From assembly GCF_013348785.1 (NCBI RefSeq), contig NZ_CP054691.1, positions 1,488,001 through 1,552,000 of the forward strand: a stretch of 64,000 bases of DNA, given 5' to 3'. Shown piece by piece: positions 36,527 to 47,231 of this stretch. The position numbers and the translations under genes are program-made. Numbering within the stretch: position 1 is the first letter of the stretch; each line of letters starts with the position of its first letter. A model generated the notes under the pieces. It did not search any database. It was not told the DNA's origin and saw only the letters and a program-made list of their open reading frames with translations. The stretch is from Gordonia sp. X0973. Its GTDB lineage: Bacteria > Actinomycetota > Actinomycetes > Mycobacteriales > Mycobacteriaceae.

Positions 36527-37743
36527 GCTTTGCCCTCGGGGTCGTGGGATTCGCGATCGCATTGGTGCTGTCGGTGGCCTGGCACGAGTGCGGCCACATG
36601 TGGGCGGCACAGGCCACCGGGATGAAGGTCCGTCGATTCTTCGTCGGATTCGGCCCCAAGCTGTGGTCCACCACCCGCGGGGAGACCGAATACGGCTTCA
36701 AGGCGATCCCCGCCGGCGGCTTCTGCGACATCGCCGGGATGACGCCCTACGACGAGTTGACTCCCGACGAGGAGTCGCGCGCGATGTACAAGCAGAAGCC
36801 GTGGAAACGCGTGGTGGTGCTGCTCGCCGGCCCGCTGCAGAACTTCATCCTCGGCTTCGTGCTCATCGTCGTGCTCGCCGTCGGATGGGGGCTTCCGGAC
36901 CTGCATCCGGCCCCGACGCCGGCCGTCGTCGCGTCGACCTTCTGCGTCGCTCCGCAACTCGACGAGAAGGGGGAGAACGCCGCACCGTGTGCCGGTGTCG
37001 GCCCCGCGGCCGAGGCCGGATTGCGCGCCGGGGACAAGATCGTCGCGGTCAACGGCACCCCGGTCACCAAGGCCGCCGAGGTCAGCCCGGTGCTGGCCAA
37101 GGCCACCGGTCCGGTCGCGATGGACGTCGAGCGCAACGGCCAGATCCTGCACCTGTCGGTCACCCCGACCCCGGTGACCATCAGCGGCCCGGGACCCAAC
37201 GGGACCACGACCACCGAGCACCGCAAGATGGTCGGCCTGAAATACCCGCTGCCGCCCGCGCCGGTGAAGCACAACCTGCTCTCGGCCATCCCGGCGTCCG
37301 TGGCGTTCACCGGCGACATGTTCTCGGCGACCTGGGACGCACTGCTGTCGCTGCCGACCAAGATCGGCGCCCTGTGGACCGCGGTCACCGGCGGTGAGCG
37401 GTCGGTGGATACCCCGATCAGCGTCTACGGGGCCTCCGTCATCGGCGGCGAGGCCGTCGAGCACGGGGTGTGGGAGTTGTGGCTCGGCCTGCTCATCAGC
37501 ATCAACTTCTTCCTCGGCCTGTTCAACCTGGTCCCGTTGTTGCCGCTCGACGGCGGACACATCGCCGTGGTGGCGTGGGAGAAGGTCCGCGACGCGCTGC
37601 GCCGCCTGCGGGGCAAGTCACCCGCCGGTCCGGTCGACTACATGAAGCTCATGCCCGTCACCTATGCCGTCGTGGCCGTGATGGGCGTGTTCATGGTGTT
37701 GACCGTGACCGCCGACATCATCAATCCGATCAAGCTGTTCTGA
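36523..37743 (+). CDS. rip1: Site-2 intramembrane metalloprotease (Rip1/RseP)
   Basis: 406 residues. HExxH zinc motif in [10 protein letters not shown] (~19-28), in the first membrane helix, PDZ domain in the middle (~130-215, [23 protein letters not shown]), and C-terminal [15 protein letters not shown] with the third zinc ligand (NPLPxDGG type) (~329-343). In mycobacteria Rip1 cleaves anti-sigma factors and PBP-related substrates. The GTG overlaps the dxr stop (GTGA). Same order as in M. tuberculosis: dxr-rip1-ispG. Confidence 0.94.
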   Translation: MSFALGVVGFAIALVLSVAWHECGHMWAAQATGMKVRRFFVGFGPKLWSTTRGETEYGFKAIPAGGFCDIAGMTPYDELTPDEESRAMYKQKPWKRVVVLLAGPLQNFILGFVLIVVLAVGWGLPDLHPAPTPAVVASTFCVAPQLDEKGENAAPCAGVGPAAEAGLRAGDKIVAVNGTPVTKAAEVSPVLAKATGPVAMDVERNGQILHLSVTPTPVTISGPGPNGTTTTEHRKMVGLKYPLPPAPVKHNLLSAIPASVAFTGDMFSATWDALLSLPTKIGALWTAVTGGERSVDTPISVYGASVIGGEAVEHGVWELWLGLLISINFFLGLFNLVPLLPLDGGHIAVVAWEKVRDALRRLRGKSPAGPVDYMKLMPVTYAVVAVMGVFMVLTVTADIINPIKLF

Positions 37744-37751
37744 GGAACGCC

Positions 37752-38921
37752 ATGACCAGCCCCAGTTCCCCCCTCGCCATCGGCCTCGGCATGCCGGCGG
37801 GTCCGCCGCCCACGCTCGCCCCGCGACGCAAGACGCGCCAGATCCACGTCGGAAAGGTCGGGGTCGGCAGCGACTTCCCGATCTCGGTGCAGTCGATGAC
37901 GACCACCAAGACGCATGACGTGAACGCGACGCTGCAGCAGATCGCGCAGCTCACCGCCTCCGGATGCGACATGGTCCGGGTCGCCTGCCCGCGCCAGGAG
38001 GATGCCGACGCGCTGCCGGAGATCGCCCGTAAAGCCAACATCCCGGTGATCGCCGACATCCATTTCCAGCCGAAGTACATTTTCGCCGCGATCGACGCCG
38101 GATGCGCCGCGGTCCGCGTCAACCCGGGAAACATCAAGGAGTTCGACGGCCGGGTCAAGGAGGTCGCGCAGGCGGCGTCGGCGGCCGGTATCCCGATCCG
38201 CATCGGCGTCAACGCCGGTTCGCTCGACAAGCGCATGATGGAGAAATACGGCAAGGCGACGCCGGAAGCGCTCGTCGAGTCGGCGCTGTGGGAGGCGTCG
38301 CTGTTCGAGGAGCACGGCTTCGGCGACATCAAGATCTCGGTCAAGCACAACGACCCGGTGATCATGGTCGAGGCCTACCGCCAGCTCGCCGCCCAGTGCG
38401 ACTACCCGCTGCACCTCGGCGTCACCGAGGCCGGCCCGGCGTTCCAGGGCACGATCAAGTCCGCCGTCGCGTTCGGCGCCCTGCTCTCGGAGGGGATCGG
38501 CGACACCATCCGCGTCTCGCTCTCGGCGCCCCCGGCCGAGGAGATCAAGGTCGGCGACGCCATCCTGCAGTCGCTGAACCTGCGCCCGCGCAAGCTGGAG
38601 ATCGTCTCCTGCCCGTCGTGCGGTAGGGCCCAGGTCGACGTCTACAAGCTCGCCGAGGAGGTCACCGCCGGCCTCGACGGCATGGAGGTGCCGCTGCGCG
38701 TCGCCGTCATGGGCTGCGTCGTCAACGGACCGGGGGAGGCGCGCGAGGCCGACCTCGGTGTCGCCTCCGGCAACGGCAAGGGGCAGATCTTCGTCAAGGG
38801 CGAGGTGGTCAAGACCGTTCCCGAGTCGCAGATCGTCGAGACGTTAATCGAGGAAGCGCTGCGGATCGCCGAGGAATCGGGCGACACTGGACAGGGCGCA
38901 CCCGTCGTCACCGTCAGCTGA
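37752..38921 (+). CDS. ispG: 4-hydroxy-3-methylbut-2-en-1-yl diphosphate synthase IspG
   Basis: 389 residues from the ATG at 37752 (GAGGAACGCC upstream). Iron-sulfur enzyme of the MEP pathway. TIM barrel with [54 protein letters not shown] and the [4Fe-4S] cysteines in [14 protein letters not shown] (two) and [17 protein letters not shown] (third). Follows rip1 by 8 bases. Confidence 0.96.
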   Translation: MTSPSSPLAIGLGMPAGPPPTLAPRRKTRQIHVGKVGVGSDFPISVQSMTTTKTHDVNATLQQIAQLTASGCDMVRVACPRQEDADALPEIARKANIPVIADIHFQPKYIFAAIDAGCAAVRVNPGNIKEFDGRVKEVAQAASAAGIPIRIGVNAGSLDKRMMEKYGKATPEALVESALWEASLFEEHGFGDIKISVKHNDPVIMVEAYRQLAAQCDYPLHLGVTEAGPAFQGTIKSAVAFGALLSEGIGDTIRVSLSAPPAEEIKVGDAILQSLNLRPRKLEIVSCPSCGRAQVDVYKLAEEVTAGLDGMEVPLRVAVMGCVVNGPGEAREADLGVASGNGKGQIFVKGEVVKTVPESQIVETLIEEALRIAEESGDTGQGAPVVTVS

Positions 38922-38978
38922 TGCGGTAGCGCGCGGAGCGCCTCCACCCGGAAGCCGCCAGTGCAAGGGAGTCCGGCC

Positions 38979-39812
38979 ATGTTGACCAGGCAACGCCGAT
39001 CGCTGCAGAGCAGCGACGCGCTCGCGGTGGCGCGGGCGTTGGCCGCCGACCCGGTGTCGTCATGCATGGTCGCCGCCCGGGTCGAGGCCTTCGGGATCGA
39101 ACCGCGCTGGCTCGGCGGACAGCTGTGGTCAGCCGACGACCCGGAGTATTCGCTGTGCTACTCGGGTGCGAACCTCGTGCCGGTCGTCGGGGACGAGGCC
39201 GATCTCGACTACTTCGCCGAAACCGCGCTGGCGGGTCCGCGCGAATGCTCGTCGCTCGTCGGTCCGGCACATCTCGCCCTGGGCCTCTGGGAACGGCTGG
39301 AGCCGACGTGGGGTCCGGCGCGCGAAGTGCGCGCGGTCCAGCAGCTGATGGCCCTGCCGGGCGATCCGCAGATCGAGGCCGACCCGGAGGTCCGGCTGGT
39401 CACCCGCGCCGACCTCGACCTGTACTTCCCGGCCGCGGTCGAGATGTTCACCGCCGAGATCGGACTCGACCCCCGCGCACCTGATGGCGGCCGCCTCTAT
39501 CGCAACCGCTTGGCCGGGCTCATCGACGCGGGCCGCGTCTTCGCCCGGTTCGACGGCGATCGAGTGGTGTTCAAGGCCGAGATCGGCGCGATGTCGCACG
39601 CGGTCGGTCAGATCCAAGGCGTGTGGGTGGATCCCCGATTCCGGTCGGTCGGAGTCGGCAAGGCCGGAACCGCGGCCGTCGCGTCGGCGATCCGCGCACA
39701 CGGCCGGACCCCGAGCCTCTACGTGAACGACTTCAACACGACCGCCCGAGCCGCCTATGCGGCGGTCGGTTTCGAACAGGTCGGCACATTCGCGACCGTG
39801 CTCATCGACTGA
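38979..39812 (+). CDS. GNAT-type acetyltransferase (DUF4081 + GNAT)
   Basis: 277 residues from ATG 38979 (AAGGGAG 38965-38971; a GTG at 38961 lacks one). N-terminal DUF4081-like part (~1-130), C-terminal GNAT with acetyl-CoA motif GQIQGVWVDPRFRSVGVGKAGTAAVASA (~211-238) and NDFNTTARAAYAAVGFEQVG (~252-271). Directly downstream of ispG, as the Rv2867c homologue is in mycobacteria. Substrate unknown. Confidence 0.85.
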   Translation: MLTRQRRSLQSSDALAVARALAADPVSSCMVAARVEAFGIEPRWLGGQLWSADDPEYSLCYSGANLVPVVGDEADLDYFAETALAGPRECSSLVGPAHLALGLWERLEPTWGPAREVRAVQQLMALPGDPQIEADPEVRLVTRADLDLYFPAAVEMFTAEIGLDPRAPDGGRLYRNRLAGLIDAGRVFARFDGDRVVFKAEIGAMSHAVGQIQGVWVDPRFRSVGVGKAGTAAVASAIRAHGRTPSLYVNDFNTTARAAYAAVGFEQVGTFATVLID

Positions 39813-39827
39813 GCCGACCCCGCGCGA

Positions 39828-40385
39828 CTACGCCGAGGCCGCCACGGCATCGCGATAGGCCTGGGGCAGTTCGTCGTCGGCCAACTCGCGAATCTCCATC
39901 GGTCCGCCCGTGTACGAGTCCTCGCCGATGATGTACAGGTTCTCGTCGTAGGGCCAGAAGATGACGTTGCGCATCTGGAGCAGGTAGTTCTTCTCGGGAT
40001 CGGCGAACGCCGCCGCCATCGGGTTCTCGGCGAGGAAGGCGCCCGGCTGGATCATCGTGAGCACGCCCTCGATCACAATGCAGTCGTCGTCGACGAGCAT
40101 GCGCTGGCAGTCGAACTCAAGGATGTGCGCGTTGGACTCGACCAGGTGCGAGTAGTACCCGCGGACACCGTCGAGGCCCTTCGGCCCGACGTCGCCGGAC
40201 AGCTCCCAGAAGTGGTAGTCGGTCGCCGGTCCCAGCGTGCCCATCAGACCCTCGAGGTTTCCCTGGTGTTCGTGGTGGGCGTGTTCGAGCATCCGCTCGA
40301 GCATGGTGCGGTGACGCTCGTTGGTCGTCGCCTCCAAGCGGGTGCGAATGAACTCGCAGAGTGATTCCTGATTGATGTTCACCAC
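39828..40385 (-). CDS. SnoaL-like (NTF2 fold) protein
   Basis: 185 residues, GTG start (second GTG next to it), GAGGAG upstream. Nuclear-transport-factor-2-like fold of the SnoaL type: helices at 1-40 (MLERMLEHAHHEHQGNLEGLMGTL), then a curved sheet with DYHFWELSG, GVRGYYSHLVESN and CIVIEGVLTMIQPG, ending EIRELADDELPQAYRD. Likely a small hydrolase/isomerase or ligand-binding protein acting on an aromatic or fatty acyl substrate. Follows the acyl-CoA synthetase on the same strand with a 13-base gap. Confidence 0.75.
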   Translation of the reverse strand: MVNINQESLCEFIRTRLEATTNERHRTMLERMLEHAHHEHQGNLEGLMGTLGPATDYHFWELSGDVGPKGLDGVRGYYSHLVESNAHILEFDCQRMLVDDDCIVIEGVLTMIQPGAFLAENPMAAAFADPEKNYLLQMRNVIFWPYDENLYIIGEDSYTGGPMEIRELADDELPQAYRDAVAASA

Positions 40386-40398
40386 GGCGTGGCTCCTC

Positions 40399-42105
40399 TC
40401 ATTGTCCGGCCGGGGCTGCGGCCGGGGGTTGTTGGGCCGCGTCGGTCGCGGCCGGAATTAGATGGGTGCGGTCGTGGGCGTCGAACTCCTCGGCGAGCGC
40501 GGCGATCCGCTGCGCGTCGAGGAGTTGATAGGCGCCGTCCTGCCATTCGTAGACCGGGTCGTCGGTGTGCCACGCGCGCCGGCGCAGCGCGCCCTTGTCG
40601 AGCTTGCGGGTGGCGGTGAGGGGAAAGCGCTCGGTGACGCGGATCAACTGGGGCCACCACTTGGTGCCGATGTCGGGCTGCGCGTCGAGGAAGCGGGCGA
40701 AGTCGTCGACGTCGAAGGCTTCGCCGCTCACCGGCTCGACGGCGACCATGACGCGGTCGCCCGTGCGGGGGTCGGGTACGGCGTAGGCGGTGGCGCCCCG
40801 GATGGCCGGATAGCGCGCGACGATGCGTTCCAGCGGGGCGGTGGAGAAGTTCTCCGAGTCGACCCGGATCCAGTCGTTGGTCCGCCCGGCGAACCAGTAC
40901 ACGCCGTCCTCGTCGACATAGGCGAGGTCGCCGGACCAGTAGTCCCCGCCGCGGATCTTCTCGGCGGTGGCCTCCGGATTGTTGTAGTAGCCCTCGAATC
41001 GCAGGGCGCCGCCGCGCGCGACGATCTCGCCGATCGCCTCGGTCGGATTGACCAGGACGCCGTGCTCGTCGAACCGGGCCGGCGGGCACGGCTGCTGTTC
41101 GTCGTTGAGGACCTCCATGCCCAGCATCGGATTCGGCTTGCCGAGTGCGCCGAGCGGCGTCGTCTCGTCGCGGACGATGACGCAGACCCCCTCCGAGGAG
41201 CCGTACGACTCGATGATGGGGGCGCCGTAGCGCCGCACGAACTCCTCGCGGTCGCGGGGGGAGGCCTCGGTGCCCCAGCCGAAGCGCAGGTTGTTGTCGG
41301 CCTCGTCGGGGGACTCGGGCTGGGCGAGGATGTAGGCCAGGGAGCGGCCGACGTAGTTGAAGAAGGTGGCGCCGAAGCGCTGGATGTCGGTGCGGAACGC
41401 CGACGCGGAGAAGCGCGAGCGGATCGCGTAGGTGCCGCCGGCGTACAGGATCGGCGCCCAGGCGCTCATCAGGGCGTTGCCGTGGAACAGGGGCATCGCG
41501 TTGTACGCGACGTCGTCGGCGGTGGCGTTGTGGATGTTGATGCTGCCGATGGCCGCGAGCCGCGCCGAGCTGCACTTGACCGCCTTGGGCGCACCGGTCG
41601 AACCGGAGGTGAACAGCAGCAACAAGGTGTGGTTCTGCGCGGTGGTGTCGGTCCAGTCCCGGGGCCGCGAATCCGAGCAGCGGCCGAGGAGGTGCTGGTA
41701 GGCGGTGTCGGCCACGTGCAGCGTGTCGACGTCGGCGGCGAAGTCCGCGGCCAACTCGCGGTAGGACTCGCCGACGATGACGGTCTGGCAGTCGGTGCGC
41801 AGGATGTCGTTGCGCAGCTCGGCTCCGCGCCGCGTCGGGTTGATGCCGACGATGGTCGCGCCGCACAGGGCGGCGCCGCCGATGAGGAACAGGTACTCCG
41901 GGTCGTTGTCCATGAGTACGCCGACGTGCCAGGGGCCTTCGGCACGGATCGCGCTCAGTGCGGCCGCACGGATCGCGCACTGTTCGACGAACTCCTGCCA
42001 GGTCCACGAGCCGTCCGCGTTGACGAGCGCGGTGCCGGGATCGGCGGCGCGCGCGTGCAACAGGTCGGCGGCGGTCAATTGCGCGGGCTGTGGCGCATCC
42101 GACAT
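40399..42105 (-). CDS. Acyl-CoA synthetase (AMP-forming, FadD type)
   Basis: 568 residues from ATG 42105 (GGAGG 4 bases upstream; the frame opens at 42126). ANL-superfamily ligase: P-loop LLFTSGSTGAPKAV (~165-178), MPLFHGNALM, YGSSEGV (~310), adenylate motif YWSGDLAYVDEDGVYWFAGRTNDWIRVD (~400-427) and the C-terminal LTATRKLDKGAL lysine region (~508-519). Activates a carboxylic acid (steroid side chain, fatty or aromatic acid) to its CoA thioester. Operon with the SnoaL-like gene; divergent from a TetR with an operator in between. Confidence 0.87.
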   Translation of the reverse strand: MSDAPQPAQLTAADLLHARAADPGTALVNADGSWTWQEFVEQCAIRAAALSAIRAEGPWHVGVLMDNDPEYLFLIGGAALCGATIVGINPTRRGAELRNDILRTDCQTVIVGESYRELAADFAADVDTLHVADTAYQHLLGRCSDSRPRDWTDTTAQNHTLLLLFTSGSTGAPKAVKCSSARLAAIGSINIHNATADDVAYNAMPLFHGNALMSAWAPILYAGGTYAIRSRFSASAFRTDIQRFGATFFNYVGRSLAYILAQPESPDEADNNLRFGWGTEASPRDREEFVRRYGAPIIESYGSSEGVCVIVRDETTPLGALGKPNPMLGMEVLNDEQQPCPPARFDEHGVLVNPTEAIGEIVARGGALRFEGYYNNPEATAEKIRGGDYWSGDLAYVDEDGVYWFAGRTNDWIRVDSENFSTAPLERIVARYPAIRGATAYAVPDPRTGDRVMVAVEPVSGEAFDVDDFARFLDAQPDIGTKWWPQLIRVTERFPLTATRKLDKGALRRRAWHTDDPVYEWQDGAYQLLDAQRIAALAEEFDAHDRTHLIPAATDAAQQPPAAAPAGQ

Positions 42106-42127
42106 TGCTCCTCCAGGGTGAGCCAAG

Positions 42128-42155
42128 TTACATTATGTGGTGACACGGAACGTAA
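42128..42155 (+). promoter_or_regulatory. Imperfect palindromic operator between acyl-CoA synthetase and TetR
   Basis: TTACATT - 14 bp - AACGTAA (6 of 7 outer bases pair) with 9 of 14 positions symmetric overall. It overlaps a minus-strand -10 (CATAAT, complement of 42132-42137) of the synthetase gene and lies 81 bases before the TetR start. Confidence 0.55.
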
Positions 42156-42235
42156 TGGATCTACGGCGGTCTGTCAACGGGCGGTCTGGAAGAATGTGAT
42201 CCGGCGGGGAGAATCTCGAGGCGGAGGGAGACAGG

Positions 42236-42841
42236 GTGACGACAGAAAGCCTCACGGCCACGGGTCGGCCGCGCGACAACCGGATCGACGAGGCCGTACT
42301 CGAGGCCGCACGGGCGCTGCTGGCCGAGGTCGGCTACGCGGACCTGACGCTGACGGCCGTGGCCGCACGGGCGCAGACCTCCGTTCCGGCACTTCGCCGC
42401 CGGTGGCCGAGCAAGGCCCACCTCGTCCACCAGGCCGTCTTCCCCGACGACCTCGCCGTGCCCCCGCGAGACCCGGACGCCGGACTCGCCGACGAGGTCG
42501 AGACGGTCGTCGGCAATTGCGTCGCGCTGTTCTCCGATCGGGCGATGAGCCGGGCGATCACCGGGCTGCTGAGCGACCTGGTGGCCGACGACGAACTCCA
42601 ACGCGAATTGACCGCCCGATTGCGCGACGTCGTGTGGAGCGACCTCGAGGAGCGATTCACCCGCGCCGCGCTGCGCGACGGCGTGGCGATCGTGGTCGAC
42701 CCGTCGATCATCGTCGAGACCGCCTTCGGCGCGGCCCTGATGACCGTGGTGCTGCGCGGCTCCGACGCCCTCGACGACCAGTGGCGGGCGACCATGTCGG
42801 CGACCTTGCTCGCCGGTCTGCGGGCGGTCGGGTCGACCTAA
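42236..42841 (+). CDS. TetR family regulator
   Basis: 201 residues, GTG start with GGAGGGA at 42223-42229. HTH: IDEAVLEAARALLAEVGYADLTLTAVAARAQTSVPALRRRWPSKAHLVHQAVFPDD (~17-73). C-terminal ligand-binding part is generic. Divergent from the acyl-CoA synthetase operon and very probably its repressor, as is common for fatty acid or steroid degradation regulators in actinobacteria. Confidence 0.88.
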   Translation: MTTESLTATGRPRDNRIDEAVLEAARALLAEVGYADLTLTAVAARAQTSVPALRRRWPSKAHLVHQAVFPDDLAVPPRDPDAGLADEVETVVGNCVALFSDRAMSRAITGLLSDLVADDELQRELTARLRDVVWSDLEERFTRAALRDGVAIVVDPSIIVETAFGAALMTVVLRGSDALDDQWRATMSATLLAGLRAVGST

Positions 42842-42843
42842 TC

Positions 42844-42879
42844 CCGTCCCGGGGCCGATCACCGGGCGCCGCGGGACGG
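42844..42879 (+). terminator. Hairpin after the TetR gene
   Basis: ccgtcccg (42844-42851) / cgggacgg (42872-42879), perfect 8-bp outer stem with GC-rich interior, 2 bases after the stop. Confidence 0.5.
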
Positions 42880-42943
42880 ATACGTTCGACGCTTCCGCGT
42901 GGCGTCCCAAGAATCACATGCGTCACATTTAGTATCGGCATTG

Positions 42944-44776
42944 ATGATCTCTTCGAAGGCAAAGACCCGGATGGTTGCGATCGCGGTCGCCGCCCTGGTG
43001 GGCGTGTCGCTCTCGGCATGCGGCTCGGCCGAGGACAGCCCGCGCAAAGCCGTCGACCGCTTCCTGGCGTCGCTCTCGGCCCACGACGCGAAGGGGGCGG
43101 GTGCCCAGACCACCGATCCCACCGCCGCGTCGAAGGCGATCGCCGACCTCTGGGACGGTTTGGAGGGCGCCTCCCTCGACGTCACGACGGGGAAGGTGCG
43201 CCTCTCCGTCGACAACGCGCTGGCCGACGTCACCTACAAGTGGCAGCTGCCGGGCAAGCGCGAATGGAGCTACACCGCCCAGGTCGCGGCCAGTCGCGGC
43301 GACGCCGGCTGGTCGGTCCGGTGGATGCCGACCGACCTGCACCCCGAGCTGGGGGCCGACCAGCGGCTGCGGTTCCGCGTCATCGAGGCGCCGCGGGCGG
43401 AGGTGAACGAGGCCGACGGTTCCCGCGTGATGGCCAACGGCACCGTCGTCGGCGTCAGCTTCGACCCCAAGGCGGCCCGCGCGGCCGGTGCCGAGCCGGC
43501 CCAGTCGGTGGCGGCGGCGGTCGCCGCGCTGCACCGCTTCGACCCCAAGCTCGACACCCAGAAGATCCTGGAGACCGCGACGGCCTCGGGTAACCCGTAC
43601 TCGCTGATCCGGTTGAGTCATCAGGACTTCGACCAGCTTCGGGACCGTCTCGCCATCCCGGGGGTCGTGGCCACCGATCAGGCCGAACTGCTTCCGACCA
43701 ACCCCGGATTCGCCCCCGCACTGCTCACCCAGGTCCGCAAGGTGGTCGGCGACGAGACCGTCGGCGCCCCGGGGTGGCGCGTCGACATCGTCAACCCCAA
43801 CGGTCTGACCGCCGGCGTCCTCACCGATCATTCGCCGACGCCGGCGCCGGCCGTCACGCTGACCATGTCGCGCACCGTGCAGGCCGCAGCACAGCGCGCG
43901 GTCAACGCCACCGACCGCTTCAAGATCGCCATGGTGGTCATCCAGCCCTCGACGGGGAACATCCTCGCCGTCGCCCAGAACGGCCGGGCCGACGCCGACG
44001 GCCTGATCGCGACCAACGGCCTCTTCCCACCCGGCTCGACCTTCAAGATGGTGACCGCCGCCGCGGCGATCCGGAACAACATCGCGCACCCGACGTCGAT
44101 CGTGCCGTGCCCCGGCGAGATCCAGATCGGGCCGCGCGTGATCCCGAACTACGACAAATTCGCCCTCGGCGACATCCCGCTGCTCGGCGCCTTCGCGCAG
44201 TCCTGCAACACGACCTTCGCCGAACTCGCCAGCCGCATGGGCCCGTCGGCCCTGGCCAACCAGGCCGCGGCGATGGGACTGGGGGCGACCTACGACATCC
44301 CCGGGCTGGCCAATGTCTCCGGATCGGTCCCGATCGCCCCGGAACTCGTGTCTCGCAGCGAGGACGGGTTCGGCCAGGGCAAGGTGCTGGTGTCCCCGTT
44401 CGGGCTGGCGCTGGTCGCGGCGACGGTCGCCCACGGCTCACCGCCGGTGCCCAAGTTCATCCTGGGCCGCGAGACCAAGGTGTCCGGACCCCGTCCCACC
44501 GTCGACCCCAAGATCTACGACGAACTCAAGCCGATGATGCGGGCGGTGGTCACCGAGGGCACCGGCACCGTGGTCAGCGGAAACGGGCCGATCTTCGCGA
44601 AGACCGGTGAGGCCGAGTTCGCCGGCGGCTCGCACGCCTGGTTCGCCGGCTACCGCGGCGACCTGGCATTCGCCACACTGATCGTCGGGGGTGGCGATTC
44701 GACGCATGCCGTCGGCGTCACCCGGGATTTCTTCAACTCGCTCCCGTCCGACTACGCGCTGGGGCCGCGACCCTGA
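42944..44776 (+). CDS. Penicillin-binding lipoprotein (class B-type transpeptidase)
   Basis: 610 residues from the ATG at 42944, 8 bases after TAGTAT (42930-42935), so probably leaderless. Lipoprotein signal with lipobox LSAC (Cys ~27), an MecA-N/NTF2-like domain (~30-155), a dimerisation region, then the transpeptidase with SxxK Ser365-TFK in PPGSTFKMV, SxN in Ser420-Cys-Asn, and Lys553-Thr-Gly in FAKTGEAEF. Close to M. tuberculosis Rv2864c by order and layout, a lipoprotein PBP. Confidence 0.9.
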   Translation: MISSKAKTRMVAIAVAALVGVSLSACGSAEDSPRKAVDRFLASLSAHDAKGAGAQTTDPTAASKAIADLWDGLEGASLDVTTGKVRLSVDNALADVTYKWQLPGKREWSYTAQVAASRGDAGWSVRWMPTDLHPELGADQRLRFRVIEAPRAEVNEADGSRVMANGTVVGVSFDPKAARAAGAEPAQSVAAAVAALHRFDPKLDTQKILETATASGNPYSLIRLSHQDFDQLRDRLAIPGVVATDQAELLPTNPGFAPALLTQVRKVVGDETVGAPGWRVDIVNPNGLTAGVLTDHSPTPAPAVTLTMSRTVQAAAQRAVNATDRFKIAMVVIQPSTGNILAVAQNGRADADGLIATNGLFPPGSTFKMVTAAAAIRNNIAHPTSIVPCPGEIQIGPRVIPNYDKFALGDIPLLGAFAQSCNTTFAELASRMGPSALANQAAAMGLGATYDIPGLANVSGSVPIAPELVSRSEDGFGQGKVLVSPFGLALVAATVAHGSPPVPKFILGRETKVSGPRPTVDPKIYDELKPMMRAVVTEGTGTVVSGNGPIFAKTGEAEFAGGSHAWFAGYRGDLAFATLIVGGGDSTHAVGVTRDFFNSLPSDYALGPRP

Positions 44777-44811
44777 CTCGGGGGCGCGGCGCCGCCGCTA
44801 CAGTGGACGCC

Positions 44812-45690
44812 ATGCCAGTCCGTGCCCCTCTCGCCCCCGGCGTCGTCTCCCCGCGCCGCGCCGTGCCCGATCACATCGTCCGCCCCGAGTACGTTGGCCG
44901 GACGACGGCCAAGGAGGGCGCCGAGCCGTGGGTGCAGACCCCCGACATCATCGAACGGGTCCGGGTCGCCGGGAAGATCGCCGCCAACGCGCTGGCCGTG
45001 GCCGGTGCGGCGGTCGAGCCGGGGGTCACCACCGACGAGCTCGACGGGATCGTGCACGACTACCTCGTCGCCCATGACGCCTATCCGTCGACCCTCGGCT
45101 ACAAGGGCTATCCGAAGTCGTGCTGCACGTCGGTCAACGAGGTCATCTGCCACGGGATCCCCGATTCGACGGTGGTCGCCGACGGCGACATCGTCAACAT
45201 CGACGTCACCGCCTACATCGACGGCGCACACGGCGACACCAACGCGACCTTCCTCGCCGGCGACGTCGCGCCGGAGGCCGCCGATTTGGTGGAGCGCACC
45301 CGCATCGCCACCGAGCGGGCGATCAAGGCGGTCAAACCCGGTCGGGAACTGAACGTCGTCGGCCGGGTCATCGAAGCCTATGCCAGCCGATTCGGCTACA
45401 ACGTGGTCCGCGACTTCACCGGCCACGGAATCGGGGAGACCTTCCACAACGGGCTCGTGGTGCTGCACTACGACCAGCCGAACGTCGAGACCGTGATCGA
45501 GCCGGGCATGGTGTTCACCATCGAGCCGATGATCAACCTCGGCGGGCTGCCGTACGAGATCTGGGATGACGGGTGGACCGTCGTGACCAAGGACCGCAAG
45601 TGGACGGCGCAGTTCGAGCACACCCTCGTCGTCACCGACGAGGGCGCGGAGATCCTGACCCTGCCCGACGACGACCCGTTCACCGCCTGA
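44812..45690 (+). CDS. map: Methionine aminopeptidase
   Basis: 292 residues from ATG 44812; TACAGT (44799-44804) lies 7 bases upstream, so leaderless. Type-I MetAP with a longer N-terminal extension (~40 residues) typical of mycobacterial MapB. Metal ligands in [20 protein letters not shown] (two Asp), [11 protein letters not shown] (His), TIEPMI (Glu) and FEHTLVV (Glu), plus CHGIPDST. Removes N-terminal Met. 4-base gap to cobQ. Confidence 0.95.
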   Translation: MPVRAPLAPGVVSPRRAVPDHIVRPEYVGRTTAKEGAEPWVQTPDIIERVRVAGKIAANALAVAGAAVEPGVTTDELDGIVHDYLVAHDAYPSTLGYKGYPKSCCTSVNEVICHGIPDSTVVADGDIVNIDVTAYIDGAHGDTNATFLAGDVAPEAADLVERTRIATERAIKAVKPGRELNVVGRVIEAYASRFGYNVVRDFTGHGIGETFHNGLVVLHYDQPNVETVIEPGMVFTIEPMINLGGLPYEIWDDGWTVVTKDRKWTAQFEHTLVVTDEGAEILTLPDDDPFTA

Positions 45691-45694
45691 TCCG

Positions 45695-47203
45695 ATGCGC
45701 GGCGCGCTGCTGATCGGCGGCACCACGAGCGACGCGGGCAAGTCCATGGTCGTCGCCGGGCTGTGTCGACTGCTGGCCCGGGAGGGTGTCGCGGTGGCGC
45801 CGTTCAAGGCGCAGAACATGTCCAACAACTCCGTCGCCACGCTCGACGGCGGCGAGATCGGTCGGGCGCAGGCCGCCCAGGCCCGCGCCGCGGGCCTGGA
45901 ACCCTCGGTCCGCTTCAACCCGGTACTGCTCAAGCCCGGCTCCGACCGCCAATCGCACGTCGTGGTGCGGGGCCGCGAGTCGGGAGTGGTGGGGGCGGCC
46001 GATTACGCCTCGTGGCGCGAACGGCTGCGCGGCGTGGTGCTCGACGATTTGGAATCGCTGCGCGCCGAGTTCGACGTGGTGCTCGTGGAGGGCGCCGGAT
46101 CGATCGCCGAGGTCAACCTGCGCGGCTCCGACATCGCCAACCTGGGCCTGGCGTCGGCCGCCGGACTGCCCGTCGTCGTGGTCAGCGACATCGACCGCGG
46201 CGGCTCGCTCGCGCACCTGTTCGGCACGACGGCGATCCTCGACCCCGCCGACCAGCGGTTGGTCCGCGGCCACCTGGTCAACAAGTTCCGCGGCGATCCG
46301 GCCCTGCTGGCACCCGGACTCGCGCGGCTCGCCGAACTCACCGGCCGCCCGACCCTCGGCACGATCCCGTTCGAGCCGCGCCTCTGGCTCGACGCGGAGG
46401 ACTCCCTGGCGTCGCCGGTCGGCGCGCGCCTCGGTCCGCCCGGGCCGGCACCCGCGGACGCGTTGAACGTCGCCGCGATCCGCCTGCCGCGCGTCTCCAA
46501 CACCACCGACGTCGAGGCGCTGGCGGCCGAACCGGGGGTGCAGGTGCGGTGGGTGGCCGACCCCGCGAGCGTCGCCGACGCCGATTTCGTCGTCGTGCCC
46601 GGTACGCGGGCCACCGTCGACGATCTCGACTGGTTGCGCGAGCGGGGGATCGCCGATGTGCTGGTCCGCCGCGCGGCGGCCCGACAGCCGATACTGGCCG
46701 TGTGCGGTGGGTTCCAGCTGCTCGGCACGAGGATCGTCGACGAGGTGGAATCTGGCCGCGGCACCGTTGACGGGCTGGGCATCTTCGATCAGACCGTCGT
46801 GTTCGCGTCGGAGAAGACGGTGCGGCGCAGCGTGGGGTCGGCCTGGGGGCACCGCGCCGCCGGCTACGAGATCCACCACGGGACGGTCGCCGAGAGCACC
46901 GAGCATCCGTGGCTGAGCGCCGACGACGGAACCCCGGAGGGAGCCGAGCGGGAAACACTCTGGGGTACGCACTGGCATGGGCTGCTGGAGAACGACGGGC
47001 TGCGCCGCGACCTGCTCGGCCGGGTCGGGGCGGCCCGCGGCAAGCCGTTCACGGCGGGGACGGTCGCCTTCGAGGAGGTGCGCGCCCAGCAGCTCGACGT
47101 CATCGCCGATCTGCTCGCCGCACATGTCGATCGCGCGGCGTTGACCGCCATCGTCGAGGGCCGTGACGCGACGCCCCCGGTGATCACCCATTCGCTGGCT
47201 TGA
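45695..47203 (+). CDS. cobQ: Cobyric acid synthase
   Basis: 502-residue glutamine-dependent amidotransferase that amidates four side chains of adenosylcobyrinic diamide. N-terminal P-loop domain [20 protein letters not shown] (~8-27) and [12 protein letters not shown], switch motif [22 protein letters not shown], and C-terminal glutamine amidotransferase with nucleophile Cys ~337 in [11 protein letters not shown] and the catalytic His in [12 protein letters not shown]. Starts 4 bases after map. Other cobalamin genes lie ~3.6 kb downstream. No cobalamin riboswitch precedes it. Confidence 0.93.
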   Translation: MRGALLIGGTTSDAGKSMVVAGLCRLLAREGVAVAPFKAQNMSNNSVATLDGGEIGRAQAAQARAAGLEPSVRFNPVLLKPGSDRQSHVVVRGRESGVVGAADYASWRERLRGVVLDDLESLRAEFDVVLVEGAGSIAEVNLRGSDIANLGLASAAGLPVVVVSDIDRGGSLAHLFGTTAILDPADQRLVRGHLVNKFRGDPALLAPGLARLAELTGRPTLGTIPFEPRLWLDAEDSLASPVGARLGPPGPAPADALNVAAIRLPRVSNTTDVEALAAEPGVQVRWVADPASVADADFVVVPGTRATVDDLDWLRERGIADVLVRRAAARQPILAVCGGFQLLGTRIVDEVESGRGTVDGLGIFDQTVVFASEKTVRRSVGSAWGHRAAGYEIHHGTVAESTEHPWLSADDGTPEGAERETLWGTHWHGLLENDGLRRDLLGRVGAARGKPFTAGTVAFEEVRAQQLDVIADLLAAHVDRAALTAIVEGRDATPPVITHSLA

Positions 47204-47231
47204 GTTCACCTCGCGCGGATAGCGTGGGGCG

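Noticed and set aside
40462..43593. 1043-codon plus-strand open frame over the minus-strand acyl-CoA synthetase, the TetR and the PBP start
   Set aside because: Crosses three genes with recognisable motifs in other frames and an operator region; it is a shadow.
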